Assembly (NCBI RefSeq): GCF_000382425.1
Contig: NZ_KB908293.1
Coordinates: 303,585 to 367,584, forward strand
Source: Empedobacter brevis NBRC 14943 = ATCC 43319
GTDB lineage: Bacteria > Bacteroidota > Bacteroidia > Flavobacteriales > Weeksellaceae
Reading direction: 5' to 3'
DNA length: 64,000 nucleotides
Positions 52,663 through 61,808 of the stretch are shown here, piece by piece. The notes beneath the pieces were generated by a model. The model worked only from the letters and a program-made list of their open reading frames with translations. It ran no database searches and was not told the DNA's origin. Each line of letters begins with the position of its first letter. Positions within the stretch are counted from its first letter, which is position 1. The translations under genes and the position numbers were made by a program.

Positions 52663-53028
52663 CTATTTTTCCCAATTAAGAGCTCCTTTCTTACGTACAT
52701 ATATGTACATCACGAAAAACAATCCAACGAATGTTGCAACCGCTGCAAATCCTTCCCAACCTAATTCTTTAAAATTCGCTGCATAAGGATAGAAGAAAAT
52801 AACCTCTACATCAAATAATACGAACAAAATGGCTACAAGGAAATACTTAATTGCGAAAGGTTGTCTTGCATTTCCTACTTTTTCAATTCCCGATTCGAAA
52901 TTCTCTAATTTTTCATCTGTTTTGCGTGACGGACCAAGTAAATGTGTTGCCACAATAGTACCTGCTACAAATGCAAAAGCTACAATAAAAAGGATTAGAA
53001 TAGGAATATAACTTGATGCTGTTTCCAT
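52663..53028 (-). CDS. nuoA: NADH-quinone oxidoreductase subunit A
   Basis: A 121-residue complex I subunit with three membrane helices and the conserved loop FESGIEKVGNARQPFAIKYF (about 42-62). The acidic FDVEVIFFYPYA at about 72-83 follows. It is first in the operon nuoA-B-C-D-E-F-G-H-I-J-K-L-M-N. I chose ATG 53028; a GTG two codons earlier (53034) is also possible. The upstream 220 bases contain the mfd terminator and a perfect 14-base palindrome but no exact -7 consensus. Confidence 0.94.
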   Translation of the reverse strand: METASSYIPILILFIVAFAFVAGTIVATHLLGPSRKTDEKLENFESGIEKVGNARQPFAIKYFLVAILFVLFDVEVIFFYPYAANFKELGWEGFAAVATFVGLFFVMYIYVRKKGALNWEK

Positions 53029-53056
53029 AATCACTTTACTATTTTTTCCAACAAAA

Positions 53057-53070
53057 TTTTATCGATAAAA
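53057..53070. promoter_or_regulatory. Palindrome upstream of the nuo operon
   Basis: A perfect 14-base palindrome (TTTTATCGATAAAA) lies 29 bases before nuoA. It could be an operator, but AT-rich DNA makes such palindromes less significant. It is the only ordered feature between the mfd terminator and nuoA. Confidence 0.3.
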
Positions 53071-53183
53071 ATAATAATAAAATATTAGATTGCTTATTTA
53101 AATTCTGGCTCAGCAAGTTGAAACTCCTTATATAATAAATTTATATAATATTTATTCAATCAGGAATATTTGTTCTAAAATGC

Positions 53184-53220
53184 AAAAAGAAGAATTAACA
53201 ATTTCGTCAATTCTTCTTTT
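53184..53220 (-). terminator. Intrinsic terminator after mfd
   Basis: Thirteen paired bases (53184-53196 with 53208-53220), plus two more pairs across a mismatch, and five T residues on the minus strand. It separates mfd from the nuo operon. Confidence 0.7.
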
Positions 53221-53256
53221 TTATTTTATTAGATTGGTAATTTTAAGTTGAAATAA

Positions 53257-56200
53257 CTATCGAATTAATAAATTCTCAAGATTTTGCAAGGCTTCATGAA
53301 CAGTTTTCACATGTTCGAAACGCAGCAACAATGTTGGGTATTCTTCTCCCTTTTTGGGTGATTTTTCCTTAAAACTGATGTTTTTAGGGTTATTTTGTAC
53401 GTAATTTAAAATTAATCTAAATTCATCTGATTGGTAAAACTCACTTTGCGGTTTGTTGATAAAGTAAGCCAAAAGAATACCTTTCTTCATCACCAAACGT
53501 TCAAACCCTAATTTTTTACTTACCCATTTCAATTGAATAGATTCTAATAAATTTTCAGCTTCTTCCGGTAATTTTCCAAAACGGTCAATCAAATTATTTT
53601 TAAACGTTTGTAACTCTATTTCTGTTTCAATATCCGCCAGTTCTTTATACAACAGTAAACGTTCTTCCGAACTTTCAATGTACTCATCAGGAAACATAAT
53701 TTGTAAGTCCGAATCTATTTGTACATCAGAAACATACGACTTCTCATTACCGGATTTCTGGTCTTCAAATAAATCTTTGAAATCTGTTTCTTTCAGCTCT
53801 TCAATGGCTTCATTTAAGATTTTTTGATATGTTTCGAATCCAATGTCCATCATAAAACCTGTTTGCTCTGCCCCCAAGAGATTTCCTGCCCCGCGAATCT
53901 CTAAATCTTTCATCGCGATATTAAACCCAGAACCTAAATCTGAAAATTGTTCAATTGCTTGCAAACGTTTACGTGCCTCATCTGTTAAAACAGAAATCGG
54001 AGGTGCTACTAAATAACAAAATGCTTTTCTATTGCTACGTCCTACCCTACCCCGCATTTGATGTAAATCCGCCAAACCGAAATTCTGCGCATCATTAATT
54101 AAAATTGTATTCGCATTAGGAACATCTAAACCTGATTCGATAATTGTTGTGGACACAAACACATCATAACGACCATCAATAAAATCCAATAGAACAGCTT
54201 CTAATTGCTTCCCGTCCATTTGCCCATGTCCAATCGCAACGCGTGCATCTGGAACCAAACGCTGTACCATTCCTGCAATATCTTTTAGCGATTGTACACG
54301 ATTGTGAATGATGTAAACCTGCCCTCCACGTTGCATTTCATACATAATAGCATCACGAAAAATCTCTTCATTAAACCCAACCAATTGCGTATCCACAGGT
54401 TGACGGTTTGGCGGAGGAGTTTTAATCACCGATAAATCCCGTGCAGCCATTAATGAGAATTGAAGTGTTCGTGGAATTGGTGTTGCAGTTAGTGTTAATG
54501 TATCAATATTTTCACGTAGTGTTTTCAATTTATCTTTTACGCCAACACCAAATTTATGTTCTTCATCAACAATTAATAACCCTAAATCTTTGTATTCAAT
54601 TTTTGGATTAACCAATTGATGCGTTCCTATCACAATATCAACTTGTCCGGATTTCAATCCATCTAAAACCGCTTTCTTCTTTACACCTGTCACAAAACGA
54701 TTAAGATAAGCCACCTTTACAGGCAGGTCTTTTAATCGCTCTGAGAACGTTTTAAAATGTTGAAAAGCTAAAATAGTGGTCGGAACCAAAACAGCAACTT
54801 GTTTTCCATCTACAGCCGCTTTCATTGCCGAACGAATCGCAACTTCTGTCTTTCCAAAACCTACATCACCGCAAACTAAACGATCCATAGGACGTTCAGA
54901 TTCCATATCACTTTTCACGTCCTGTGTTGCTTTGTATTGGTCTGGGGTATCTTCATAAATAAAAGACGCCTCGAGCTCATTTTGCAAATATGTATCCGGC
55001 GAATACGCAAAACCTTTTCTGGCACGACGTTTTGCATATAATTTAATCAAATCGAAAGCAATTTCTTTTACTTTCGCCTTGGTTTTATTCTTTAGGTTTT
55101 TCCATGCTGGCGAACCAAGTTTTGAAATTTTTGGTTCTTGTCCGTCTTTCCCTCTGAACTTCGCAATTTTATGCAACGAATGAATGTTGACATACAGGAT
55201 ATCATTATTTTGATAAATCAATTTAATCGATTCTTGTGTCACACCGTTGTTATTTAGTCTGACCAAACCAGCAAATTTTCCAATTCCATAATCGATATGC
55301 GTTACAAAATCACCGATTTGCAAAGAATTGATCTCCTTTAATGTAATGGCTTCTTTTTTAGAGAATGAATTACGAAGATTGAATTTATGATAACGTCCAA
55401 AAATCTGGTGATCCGTATAACACGTTAATTTTATTTCCTCATCAATAAAACCTTGGTAAATAGAGCCTAAAACCGGAATATAAGCAACTTCTTTTCCTAT
55501 ATCCTCAAAAATTTCTTCAAATCGTTTGATTTGGTTTTCGTTCGAACAAATCAATGCATTTTTATACCCGTTCGTTTTATGCTCGTTCAAATCATCAATC
55601 AGTAATTCAAATTGCTTATTGAAAGTTGGTTGAGGTTTAAAAGGCGATTCAATTTCTTCAACCGTTTCAAAATAAGATTTCATCGAACATTCAATGACTC
55701 CAAAGGTTGAAATTTGTTGGAGAAAAGCATTTTCATTTAAAAATAAACGGTTGGGCTCGGCTTGTCTAATTTCTCCTTTTAATTCTGAATAAGCCGATTC
55801 CGCTTGCTCAAAATTCTTTGTAATCTGTTTTGCTAAAACAGAAATATTCTTAGCAATGATTAAACTATCTTTTGAAATATATTCGAGAAAACTTTCTCGC
55901 TTTTCATCAATCGATTTACTTTCGAGATTCGGGATAATCGTAATTTCTTTTGTTGTTGCAATCGACAATTGATTTTCAATATCAAACGTTCTGATTGTTT
56001 CTACCTCATCACCAAACAATGAAATACGGTAAGGATGTTCGTTCGAAAACGAGAAAACATCCACAATTCCACCGCGAATCGAGAATTCACCTGGTTCAGA
56101 AACAAAGTCTACACGGTGAAAATTATAAGAAGACAGAACTTCTGTCAAAAAATCAATCCCTAAGTCATTTCCTACTTTTACTTTTAATGTATTGGTCGTT

Positions 56201-56625
56201 AATGCTTTTTTCGTTACCACTTTTTCGGATAAAGCTTCCGCATACGTCACAATTATTTTCGGACGTTTTGAATGAGATAAGGCATTCAACACCTCTGTAC
56301 GTATAACAACATTAGCATTGTTCACCTCTTCTACTTCATAAGGACGTTTGTAAGAGGAAGGAAAAAACAGGATTTGTTCTTTATCAAATAATGTTTCCAA
56401 ATCATTCAATACATAGGCTGCTTCTTCTTTGTCATCAAAAATCAGAATCGTCGGACGTGCAACTCGATCATATAAATGCCCTGTTAAAATGCTCAATCCA
56501 GAACCTAAAAAACCTTTGATATTGACTTTATAATGCGGATTATTTTTAAAATTGACAATAAGCTTCTGTACGAAATCTGAAGAATCGTATAAGCTAAAAA
56601 CGTTGTGAATAGTTTTCTGTTCCAA
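53257..56625 (-). CDS. mfd: Transcription-repair coupling factor
   Basis: A 1122-residue DNA translocase that removes RNA polymerase stalled at lesions and recruits UvrA. In order: a UvrB-like N-terminal part (about 1-340), the RNAP-interaction domain starting at IGDFVTHIDYGIGKFAGL (about 441), and the translocase with Walker A CGDVGFGKTE (about 588), DEEH (about 686) and TATPIPRTLQ. The second RecA lobe contains GRVGRSNRKAF, and a C-terminal TRCF domain follows (about 970-1110). It begins with TTG at 56625, the most upstream start in the frame. A -7 element (56633-56640) lies only 7 bases away, so the message may be almost leaderless. Confidence 0.96.
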   Translation of the reverse strand: MEQKTIHNVFSLYDSSDFVQKLIVNFKNNPHYKVNIKGFLGSGLSILTGHLYDRVARPTILIFDDKEEAAYVLNDLETLFDKEQILFFPSSYKRPYEVEEVNNANVVIRTEVLNALSHSKRPKIIVTYAEALSEKVVTKKALTTNTLKVKVGNDLGIDFLTEVLSSYNFHRVDFVSEPGEFSIRGGIVDVFSFSNEHPYRISLFGDEVETIRTFDIENQLSIATTKEITIIPNLESKSIDEKRESFLEYISKDSLIIAKNISVLAKQITKNFEQAESAYSELKGEIRQAEPNRLFLNENAFLQQISTFGVIECSMKSYFETVEEIESPFKPQPTFNKQFELLIDDLNEHKTNGYKNALICSNENQIKRFEEIFEDIGKEVAYIPVLGSIYQGFIDEEIKLTCYTDHQIFGRYHKFNLRNSFSKKEAITLKEINSLQIGDFVTHIDYGIGKFAGLVRLNNNGVTQESIKLIYQNNDILYVNIHSLHKIAKFRGKDGQEPKISKLGSPAWKNLKNKTKAKVKEIAFDLIKLYAKRRARKGFAYSPDTYLQNELEASFIYEDTPDQYKATQDVKSDMESERPMDRLVCGDVGFGKTEVAIRSAMKAAVDGKQVAVLVPTTILAFQHFKTFSERLKDLPVKVAYLNRFVTGVKKKAVLDGLKSGQVDIVIGTHQLVNPKIEYKDLGLLIVDEEHKFGVGVKDKLKTLRENIDTLTLTATPIPRTLQFSLMAARDLSVIKTPPPNRQPVDTQLVGFNEEIFRDAIMYEMQRGGQVYIIHNRVQSLKDIAGMVQRLVPDARVAIGHGQMDGKQLEAVLLDFIDGRYDVFVSTTIIESGLDVPNANTILINDAQNFGLADLHQMRGRVGRSNRKAFCYLVAPPISVLTDEARKRLQAIEQFSDLGSGFNIAMKDLEIRGAGNLLGAEQTGFMMDIGFETYQKILNEAIEELKETDFKDLFEDQKSGNEKSYVSDVQIDSDLQIMFPDEYIESSEERLLLYKELADIETEIELQTFKNNLIDRFGKLPEEAENLLESIQLKWVSKKLGFERLVMKKGILLAYFINKPQSEFYQSDEFRLILNYVQNNPKNISFKEKSPKKGEEYPTLLLRFEHVKTVHEALQNLENLLIR

Positions 56626-56632
56626 AGTTTTG

Positions 56633-56640
56633 CAAATGTA
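56633..56640 (-). promoter_or_regulatory. mfd promoter -7 element
   Basis: On the minus strand TACATTTG matches TAnnTTTG exactly. It lies 7 bases before the TTG start codon, implying a leader of only a few bases if used. Confidence 0.4.
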
Positions 56641-56740
56641 AAATTAAATAACCTTATTTTTAATTAATCTTTAAAAAAAGGAAATGATAAATGTGAATTT
56701 TTAATCATAATTATTTTTTTCAAAAATTTTATGAAAAAAA

Positions 56741-56773
56741 TTTGATTCATTAAAAAAAATAATTCTAGCTTTG
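56741..56773 (+). promoter_or_regulatory. ilv operon promoter
   Basis: TTTG (56741-56744), 21 bases, and TAGCTTTG (56766-56773) form a full match to the Bacteroidota TTTG/TAnnTTTG promoter. Transcription should start near 56780, about 12 bases before the first leader peptide ATG. Confidence 0.75.
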
Positions 56774-56791
56774 ATTAATCAAAAGTAAAAA

Positions 56792-56860
56792 ATGAAATTC
56801 GTTCACAACATTATTAACGTAATTATTTTAGTCATTCTTATTCCTAGGAGTGGTAATTAG
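56792..56860 (+). CDS. ilv leader peptide 1
   Basis: A 22-codon ORF (MKFVHNIINVIILVILIPRS, then Gly-Asn) in which 11 residues are branched-chain: six Ile, three Val, two Leu, nearly all between positions 4 and 17. It begins about 12 bases after the predicted transcription start. It ends just past the antiterminator arm at 56846-56853 and before the terminator at 56885-56916. The composition and geometry are those of a ribosome-mediated attenuation leader sensing charged Ile, Val and Leu tRNAs. Like most genes here it has an A-rich upstream sequence rather than a Shine-Dalgarno site. The peptide itself probably has no function. Confidence 0.8.
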   Translation: MKFVHNIINVIILVILIPRSGN

Positions 56861-56916
56861 TTGTGTACATACAAGATATCAATTAAAGCCACTTCTTAAA
56901 GAAGTGGCTTTTTTTT
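56846..56916 (+). promoter_or_regulatory. ilv attenuator 1: antiterminator arm plus terminator
   Basis: The terminator stem is 11 bp (56885-56895 with 56901-56911), its loop 5 bases, and its T run eight (56909-56916). The upstream arm AGGAGTGG (56846-56853) can instead pair with CCACTTCT (56889-56896), giving 8 pairs with one G-U, and this prevents the terminator. The arm overlaps codons 19-21 of leader 1. Ribosomes reaching the stop cover it and favour termination; ribosomes stalled early leave it free. Confidence 0.75.
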
Positions 56917-56954
56917 ATTTTAAAAACAAATTAAAAGTAGTAGAAAATAGCATT

Positions 56955-57011
56955 ATGCAACATTCATTTGTCATTATTATCATCATTATTTTCGTCTTAA
57001 TCTCGGGTTAG
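56955..57011 (+). CDS. ilv leader peptide 2
   Basis: An 18-codon ORF (MQHSFVIIIIIIFVLISG) with ten branched-chain residues, including a run of six consecutive Ile codons, and seven Ile in total. It lies between terminator 1 (ends 56916) and terminator 2 (57053-57083), so only transcripts that pass the first terminator include it. Its stop codon is 2 bases before the antiterminator arm of unit 2. The mixture of ATT and ATC codons argues for selection on the amino acid rather than a simple repeat. It is predicted to sense isoleucine supply most strongly. Confidence 0.82.
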   Translation: MQHSFVIIIIIIFVLISG

Positions 57012-57012
57012 G

Positions 57013-57083
57013 AAGGGTGGTATATTGACATTTTTTTTGAAGATTTCTTATGAAGCCACCTTTTATTAAGGTGGCTTTTTTTT
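57013..57083 (+). promoter_or_regulatory. ilv attenuator 2: antiterminator arm plus terminator
   Basis: The terminator stem is 10 bp (57053-57062 with 57068-57077), with a 5-base loop and eight T residues (57076-57083). The upstream arm AAGGGTGG (57013-57020) can pair with CCACCTTT (57056-57063), 8 pairs with one G-U, competing with the terminator. The arm starts just after the leader 2 stop codon. Both arms and stems resemble those of unit 1, suggesting duplication. Confidence 0.78.
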
Positions 57084-57116
57084 ATGATTTAATATAAAAC
57101 CTTTAGCAAGTAAATA

Positions 57117-58811
57117 ATGATGAACAACAACAAAGAAACACTTAACAAACACAGTCGAACCATAACACAAGATGATACTTTACCTGCATCACAAGCGATG
57201 TTACACGGGATTGGCCTAACGAATGAAGACCTACAAAAGCCTTTAATCGGAATTGCAAGTATGGGATACGATGGAAATACCTGTAACATGCACCTGAACC
57301 AATTGGCTCAATTGGTTCAGGATGGAATGAAAAAAGAAGATTTGATTGGATTAAAGTTTAATACAATCGGAATCAGTGACGGTATTACAAACGGTACTTC
57401 AGGCATGCGCTACTCTTTGGTGAGCAGAGAAATTATCGCCGATTCTATAGAAGCTGTTTGCGCAGCACATTTTTATGATGGTGTCATTACTATTCCCGGC
57501 TGTGATAAAAATATGCCCGGTTCTATTATGGCAATGGGTCGGTTAAACCGTCCGTCTATTATGATTTATGGAGGAACAATTGCTCCGGGACACTATAAAG
57601 ATGAAGAGTTAAACATTGTTTCCGCTTTCGAAGCTTTAGGAAAAAAACTAAATGGCAATCTCGATGACAAAGATTATTGCGGAATTATTCAAAATGCCTG
57701 TCCCGGTCCTGGTGCATGTGGCGGAATGTACACGGCAAATACGATGGCTGCTGCGATTGAAGCTTTAGGAATGAGTTTACCTTATTCCTCTTCATATCCT
57801 GCCATGAGTCAAGAGAAGAAAAATGAATGCCTTAGTGCTGCTCATTACCTGAAAATTTTATTAGAAAAAGAGATTAAACCTAGTGACATTATCACTAAAG
57901 ATTCGATAGAAAATGCCATAAAAGTAATTGTCGTTTTAGGAGGAAGTACCAATGCTGTGCTTCATTTATTAGCGATTGCTGCTACGATGGAGATCGAATT
58001 ATCTTTAGATGACATTCAAGCAATTAATGACAAGACCCCTGTATTAGCTGATTTGAAACCAAGCGGAAAATACTTAATGGAACATTTGAGTAAAATTGGC
58101 GGAATCCCGGCTGTGATGAAATATATGATGAATGAAAATATGCTCGACGGAAAGTGCCTGACTGTTACCGGAAAAACTATTGCTCAAAATTTAGAAAATG
58201 TTGCTGAATTAGATTTCTCAAAGCAAAATATTATTCACCCATTAAGCAGCCCTATCAAAGAAACAGGTCACCTCCAAATGCTGTACGGAAATCTTGCTCC
58301 GGAAGGGTCTGTTTCTAAAATATCGGGAAAAGAAGGTTTCTATTTCAAAGGAAAGGCGCAAGTTTTTGACAGCGAAGTTGAGGTATTAAAAGCAATTGAA
58401 GAGTTCCAAATTCATGCAGGAAGTGTACTTGTTATTCGAAATGAAGGTCCTAAAGGTGGTCCGGGAATGCCTGAAATGCTCAAACCTACTTCAGCCATTA
58501 TTGGTGCCGGACTCGGGGATAAAGTAGCATTGATAACAGACGGAAGATTTAGTGGTGGTACTCATGGTTTTGTCGTCGGTCATATTACACCAGAAGCTTT
58601 CGAAGGAGGACCTATCGGTTTAGTTGAAAATGGTGACCTCATTGAAATTGACATCAACAGAAAACAACTGAATTTATTGGTTGATGAAAACACGTTAACA
58701 AAACGAAAAAATAATTGGAAACAACCCGAATTAAAAGTAAAAAATGGAATCCTATACAAATACGCAAAACAAGTTAGAAACGCTTCCGAAGGATGTCTTA
58801 CTGACCGATAA
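57117..58811 (+). CDS. ilvD: Dihydroxy-acid dehydratase
   Basis: Iron-sulfur enzyme of Ile and Val synthesis that dehydrates dihydroxy acids to 2-keto acids. It is 564 residues long. Cluster and active-site motifs are [10 protein letters not shown] (about 50-59), [10 protein letters not shown] (about 120-129) and [16 protein letters not shown] (about 195-210). The C-terminal [17 protein letters not shown] is near 471. It is first in ilvD-B-N-C-A, 34 bases after the second attenuator. An alternative ATG is the very next codon (57120). Its 3' end overlaps ilvB by 68 bases. Confidence 0.95.
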   Translation: MMNNNKETLNKHSRTITQDDTLPASQAMLHGIGLTNEDLQKPLIGIASMGYDGNTCNMHLNQLAQLVQDGMKKEDLIGLKFNTIGISDGITNGTSGMRYSLVSREIIADSIEAVCAAHFYDGVITIPGCDKNMPGSIMAMGRLNRPSIMIYGGTIAPGHYKDEELNIVSAFEALGKKLNGNLDDKDYCGIIQNACPGPGACGGMYTANTMAAAIEALGMSLPYSSSYPAMSQEKKNECLSAAHYLKILLEKEIKPSDIITKDSIENAIKVIVVLGGSTNAVLHLLAIAATMEIELSLDDIQAINDKTPVLADLKPSGKYLMEHLSKIGGIPAVMKYMMNENMLDGKCLTVTGKTIAQNLENVAELDFSKQNIIHPLSSPIKETGHLQMLYGNLAPEGSVSKISGKEGFYFKGKAQVFDSEVEVLKAIEEFQIHAGSVLVIRNEGPKGGPGMPEMLKPTSAIIGAGLGDKVALITDGRFSGGTHGFVVGHITPEAFEGGPIGLVENGDLIEIDINRKQLNLLVDENTLTKRKNNWKQPELKVKNGILYKYAKQVRNASEGCLTDR

Positions 58812-60513
58812 TTTCAAAAAAAATACCGGCTCGTATGCTGTATTAGAAAGCTTAATGAACGAAAATGTAGAATACATTTTTGGATATCCAGGAGGGGCTA
58901 TTATGCCAATTTATGACGCCTTATTTGATTATTCTCATGCTATCGAACATATTTTAGTTCGCCATGAGCAAGGCGCAACACATGCGGCGGAAGGCTATGC
59001 AAGAACAACAGGAAAAACAGGAGTAGTTTTCGCGACTTCTGGTCCGGGTGCAACAAATTTGGTTACAGGATTAGCTGATGCATTTATGGATAGTGTTCCA
59101 ATGGTTTGTATAGTTGGCCAGGTTCCATCTGTACTTTTGGGAACAGATGCTTTTCAGGAATCCAATGTCATGAGTCTAACGAAATCAGTTACGAAATGGA
59201 ATTATCAAATTGTCGATGCAAATGAAATTCCGGAAATTATTGCAAAAGCTTTTCATGTCGCAAAAACAGGTAAGCCAGGTCCTGTTGTCATTGAGATAAC
59301 GAAGGATGCGCAAGTCGCAGAAAGGACTCAGAATTTTTATTATCCACGTTTCAAAGAATTAAAAAATACAGTTTTTACTTCAAAATTTGATTCCTTCAAA
59401 CTTGAATTACAGAAAGCTGCAGCTCTATTGAATCAGGCGAAACAGCCTTTGTTAATCGTTGGAAATGGCGTTGGAATTTCAAAAGCTGAAGCTGAAGTTC
59501 TGGAATTAGTTGAGAAACAAAACATTCCAACGGCTTGTACCTTACATGGATTAAGTAATTTTCTTTCAAATCATCCCCTGTTTACCGGAATGGTAGGAAT
59601 GCATGGGAATTATGCGCCTAATAAATTAACAAATGAATCCGATGTCATACTCGCTATTGGAATGCGTTTCGATGATCGTGTAACCGGAAACATCAATACG
59701 TATGCAAAACAGGCCAAAATCATTCACATTGAAATTGATCCTTCAGAAGTGAATAAGGTTGTTGAGGCTGAGGTTGTTTTATTGGGAGATGCAAAAAAAG
59801 TGGTACAAGAGCTTCTTCCATTATTAATAAACAAATCAAATCCAAAGTGGTTAGAACAGTTTAAAAAATTGGATGAAGAAGAGAGTTTATATGTTCGCAA
59901 TGAAGCTGTAATGGCAAAACAAGATGGTTTAACCATGTCATACGTTATTCATCAACTATCTGCAAAAACAAAAGGAACAGCTGTAATTGTTGCAGATGTT
60001 GGTCAACATCAAATGATGGCTGCCCGCTATTACCAGTTCAATCATCCAAATAGTTATTATACTTCCGGAGGTTTAGGAACAATGGGGTTTGCTTTACCTG
60101 CAGCAATGGGAGCAAAATTAGGACAACCAAAACGAGAAGTAATCGCCATTATTGGAGACGGTTGCTTTCAAATGACAATTCAGGAGCTGGCAACAATTTT
60201 TCAATACCATGTTGCAGTAAAAATTATCGTCTTGAACAATCATTACTTAGGAATGGTTCGACAATGGCAAAGCATGTTTTTTGACAAGCGTTATTCATTC
60301 GTCGAAATGACAAATCCTGATTTCAGTAAGGTTGCTCAATCTTTTGGTATAAAAGGAGAAAATATTTCAGAAACAGAAGAGCTAGATGATGCCTTGGAGA
60401 GAATGCTGAACGCTGAAGAAAGTTATTTATTAAATATCCATGTAAAAAGAGAGGAATATGTTTTTCCTATGATTACAGCTGGCAGCTCTGTAAGTGATAT
60501 ACGACTATTCTAA
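58744..60513 (+). CDS. ilvB: Acetolactate synthase large subunit
   Basis: ThDP- and FAD-dependent enzyme condensing pyruvate with pyruvate or 2-ketobutyrate, the first shared step of Val/Leu/Ile synthesis. It is 589 residues long. It has the N-terminal [17 protein letters not shown] (about 44-60) and catalytic Glu in [14 protein letters not shown] (about 75). The ThDP/Mg motif runs from GDGCF (about 477) to [11 protein letters not shown] (about 503). ATG 58744 is the only usable start before the conserved region. It overlaps ilvD by 68 bases in another frame, so translational coupling is likely. A regulatory subunit gene follows after 12 bases. Confidence 0.95.
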   Translation: MESYTNTQNKLETLPKDVLLTDNFKKNTGSYAVLESLMNENVEYIFGYPGGAIMPIYDALFDYSHAIEHILVRHEQGATHAAEGYARTTGKTGVVFATSGPGATNLVTGLADAFMDSVPMVCIVGQVPSVLLGTDAFQESNVMSLTKSVTKWNYQIVDANEIPEIIAKAFHVAKTGKPGPVVIEITKDAQVAERTQNFYYPRFKELKNTVFTSKFDSFKLELQKAAALLNQAKQPLLIVGNGVGISKAEAEVLELVEKQNIPTACTLHGLSNFLSNHPLFTGMVGMHGNYAPNKLTNESDVILAIGMRFDDRVTGNINTYAKQAKIIHIEIDPSEVNKVVEAEVVLLGDAKKVVQELLPLLINKSNPKWLEQFKKLDEEESLYVRNEAVMAKQDGLTMSYVIHQLSAKTKGTAVIVADVGQHQMMAARYYQFNHPNSYYTSGGLGTMGFALPAAMGAKLGQPKREVIAIIGDGCFQMTIQELATIFQYHVAVKIIVLNNHYLGMVRQWQSMFFDKRYSFVEMTNPDFSKVAQSFGIKGENISETEELDDALERMLNAEESYLLNIHVKREEYVFPMITAGSSVSDIRLF

Positions 60514-60525
60514 AAAGAGAACATT

Positions 60526-60756
60526 ATGGAAACAATACATCTTACCGTAGAAAATCAAGTTGGTGCATTAGAGCGGATCATCACAGTTTTTACACGAAAC
60601 CGGATCAACATCAATCACCTGGAAGTCGTACAGCAGCAAAACAATTTGGCCAATGTAGAAATTACCTATCACCCAACACATTTAACAAAAGATAAACTGG
60701 TTTTACAGTTTTATCGCATCATTGAAATTAAACATATTAACAGCAACAAATTATAA
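60526..60756 (+). CDS. ilvN: Acetolactate synthase small subunit, short single-ACT form
   Basis: A 76-residue protein consisting of one ACT domain (TVENQVGALERIITVFTRNR, residues 7-26, then ININHLEV). It is the regulatory partner of the large subunit just upstream and would confer valine feedback inhibition or activation. Most bacterial IlvN/IlvH proteins have about 95-180 residues with a second domain. This one is closer in size to E. coli IlvM (87). The symbol is given by role; ilvM would also be defensible. Both neighbours are within 15 bases. Confidence 0.85.
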   Translation: METIHLTVENQVGALERIITVFTRNRININHLEVVQQQNNLANVEITYHPTHLTKDKLVLQFYRIIEIKHINSNKL

Positions 60757-60770
60757 AAAAAAGAAACATT

Positions 60771-61808
60771 ATGGCAATCATTAATTTTGGAGGAACACAA
60801 GAAGAAGTAATCACTAGAAAGGAATTTACTTTGGATAAAGCGAAAAAAGTTTTAGCAAATGAAACCATCGCGGTTTTAGGATATGGAATTCAAGGTCCTG
60901 GTCAAGCTTTAAACTTAAAAGACAATGGATTTAATGTGATTGTTGGTCAACGCAAAAACAGTCAATCATGGGAAAATGCAAAGAGGGACGGTTGGGTAGA
61001 AAACGAAACATTATTTGATATTGAAGAAGCTTCTTCCAGAGGAACAGTTTTAATGAATCTCTTATCAGATGCCGGACAAATTGCTGCTTGGGAGCAAATA
61101 GAACCACATCTTACAGCAGGAAAGTCTTTGTATTTTTCGCATGGATTTGGTGTAACATTTCATTCACAAACCGGGATTATTCCACCAAAAGAAATTGATG
61201 TTTTCTTAGCTGCACCAAAAGGCTCTGGAACATCTTTACGACGATTATTTTTAGAAGGAAAAGGTCTTAATTCAAGTTATGCTGTTTTTCAAGACGCAAC
61301 AGGTAAAGCAAAAGAAAAAGCTTTGGCAATTGGCATTGGCATCGGATCCGGTTACCTATTCGAAACAACATTCGAAAAAGAAGTTTACAGCGATTTAACA
61401 GGAGAGCGCGGAGTTTTAATGGGGGCAATTGCTGGAATTTTTGAAGCACAATATGAAGTTCTACGCTCTAAAGGGCATACCCCAAGTGAAGCTTTCAACG
61501 AAACCGTTGAAGAATTAACACAAAGTTTAATGCCTTTAGTCGCTGAAAACGGAATGGATTGGATGTTTGCCAACTGTTCTACAACTGCGCAACGTGGCGC
61601 ATTAGATTGGAAAAATAAATTCAAAAATGCCAATAAACCTGTATTAGAAGATTTATACGAAAGTGTTGCTACAGGAAATGAAGCTGCAATTACCATCAAC
61701 GCAAATAGTCAACCGGATTATCGTAAAAAATTAACTGAAGAATTAACCGAACTAAGAAATAGTGAATTATGGCAAACAGGTTTAGAAGTGAGAAAACTGC
61801 GACCTTAG
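60771..61808 (+). CDS. ilvC: Ketol-acid reductoisomerase
   Basis: NADPH-dependent, Mg-dependent isomerisation and reduction of acetolactate and acetohydroxybutyrate. At 345 residues it is the short class I form. The N-terminal Rossmann domain has VLGYGIQGPGQALNL (about 35-49) and a cofactor-specificity loop VGQRKNSQSW (about 57). HGFGV is near 126 and GSGTSLRRLF near 145. The C-terminal knotted domain holds DLTGERGVLMG (about 206) with metal ligands and CSTTAQRGA (about 270). Its end overlaps ilvA by 40 bases. Confidence 0.95.
   Translation: MAIINFGGTQEEVITRKEFTLDKAKKVLANETIAVLGYGIQGPGQALNLKDNGFNVIVGQRKNSQSWENAKRDGWVENETLFDIEEASSRGTVLMNLLSDAGQIAAWEQIEPHLTAGKSLYFSHGFGVTFHSQTGIIPPKEIDVFLAAPKGSGTSLRRLFLEGKGLNSSYAVFQDATGKAKEKALAIGIGIGSGYLFETTFEKEVYSDLTGERGVLMGAIAGIFEAQYEVLRSKGHTPSEAFNETVEELTQSLMPLVAENGMDWMFANCSTTAQRGALDWKNKFKNANKPVLEDLYESVATGNEAAITINANSQPDYRKKLTEELTELRNSELWQTGLEVRKLRP

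Noticed and set aside
57025..57050. Second ilv promoter (TTGACA at 57025-57030)
   Set aside because: No -10 or TAnnTTTG element follows at a suitable distance, and the sequence lies between the antiterminator arm and terminator 2.
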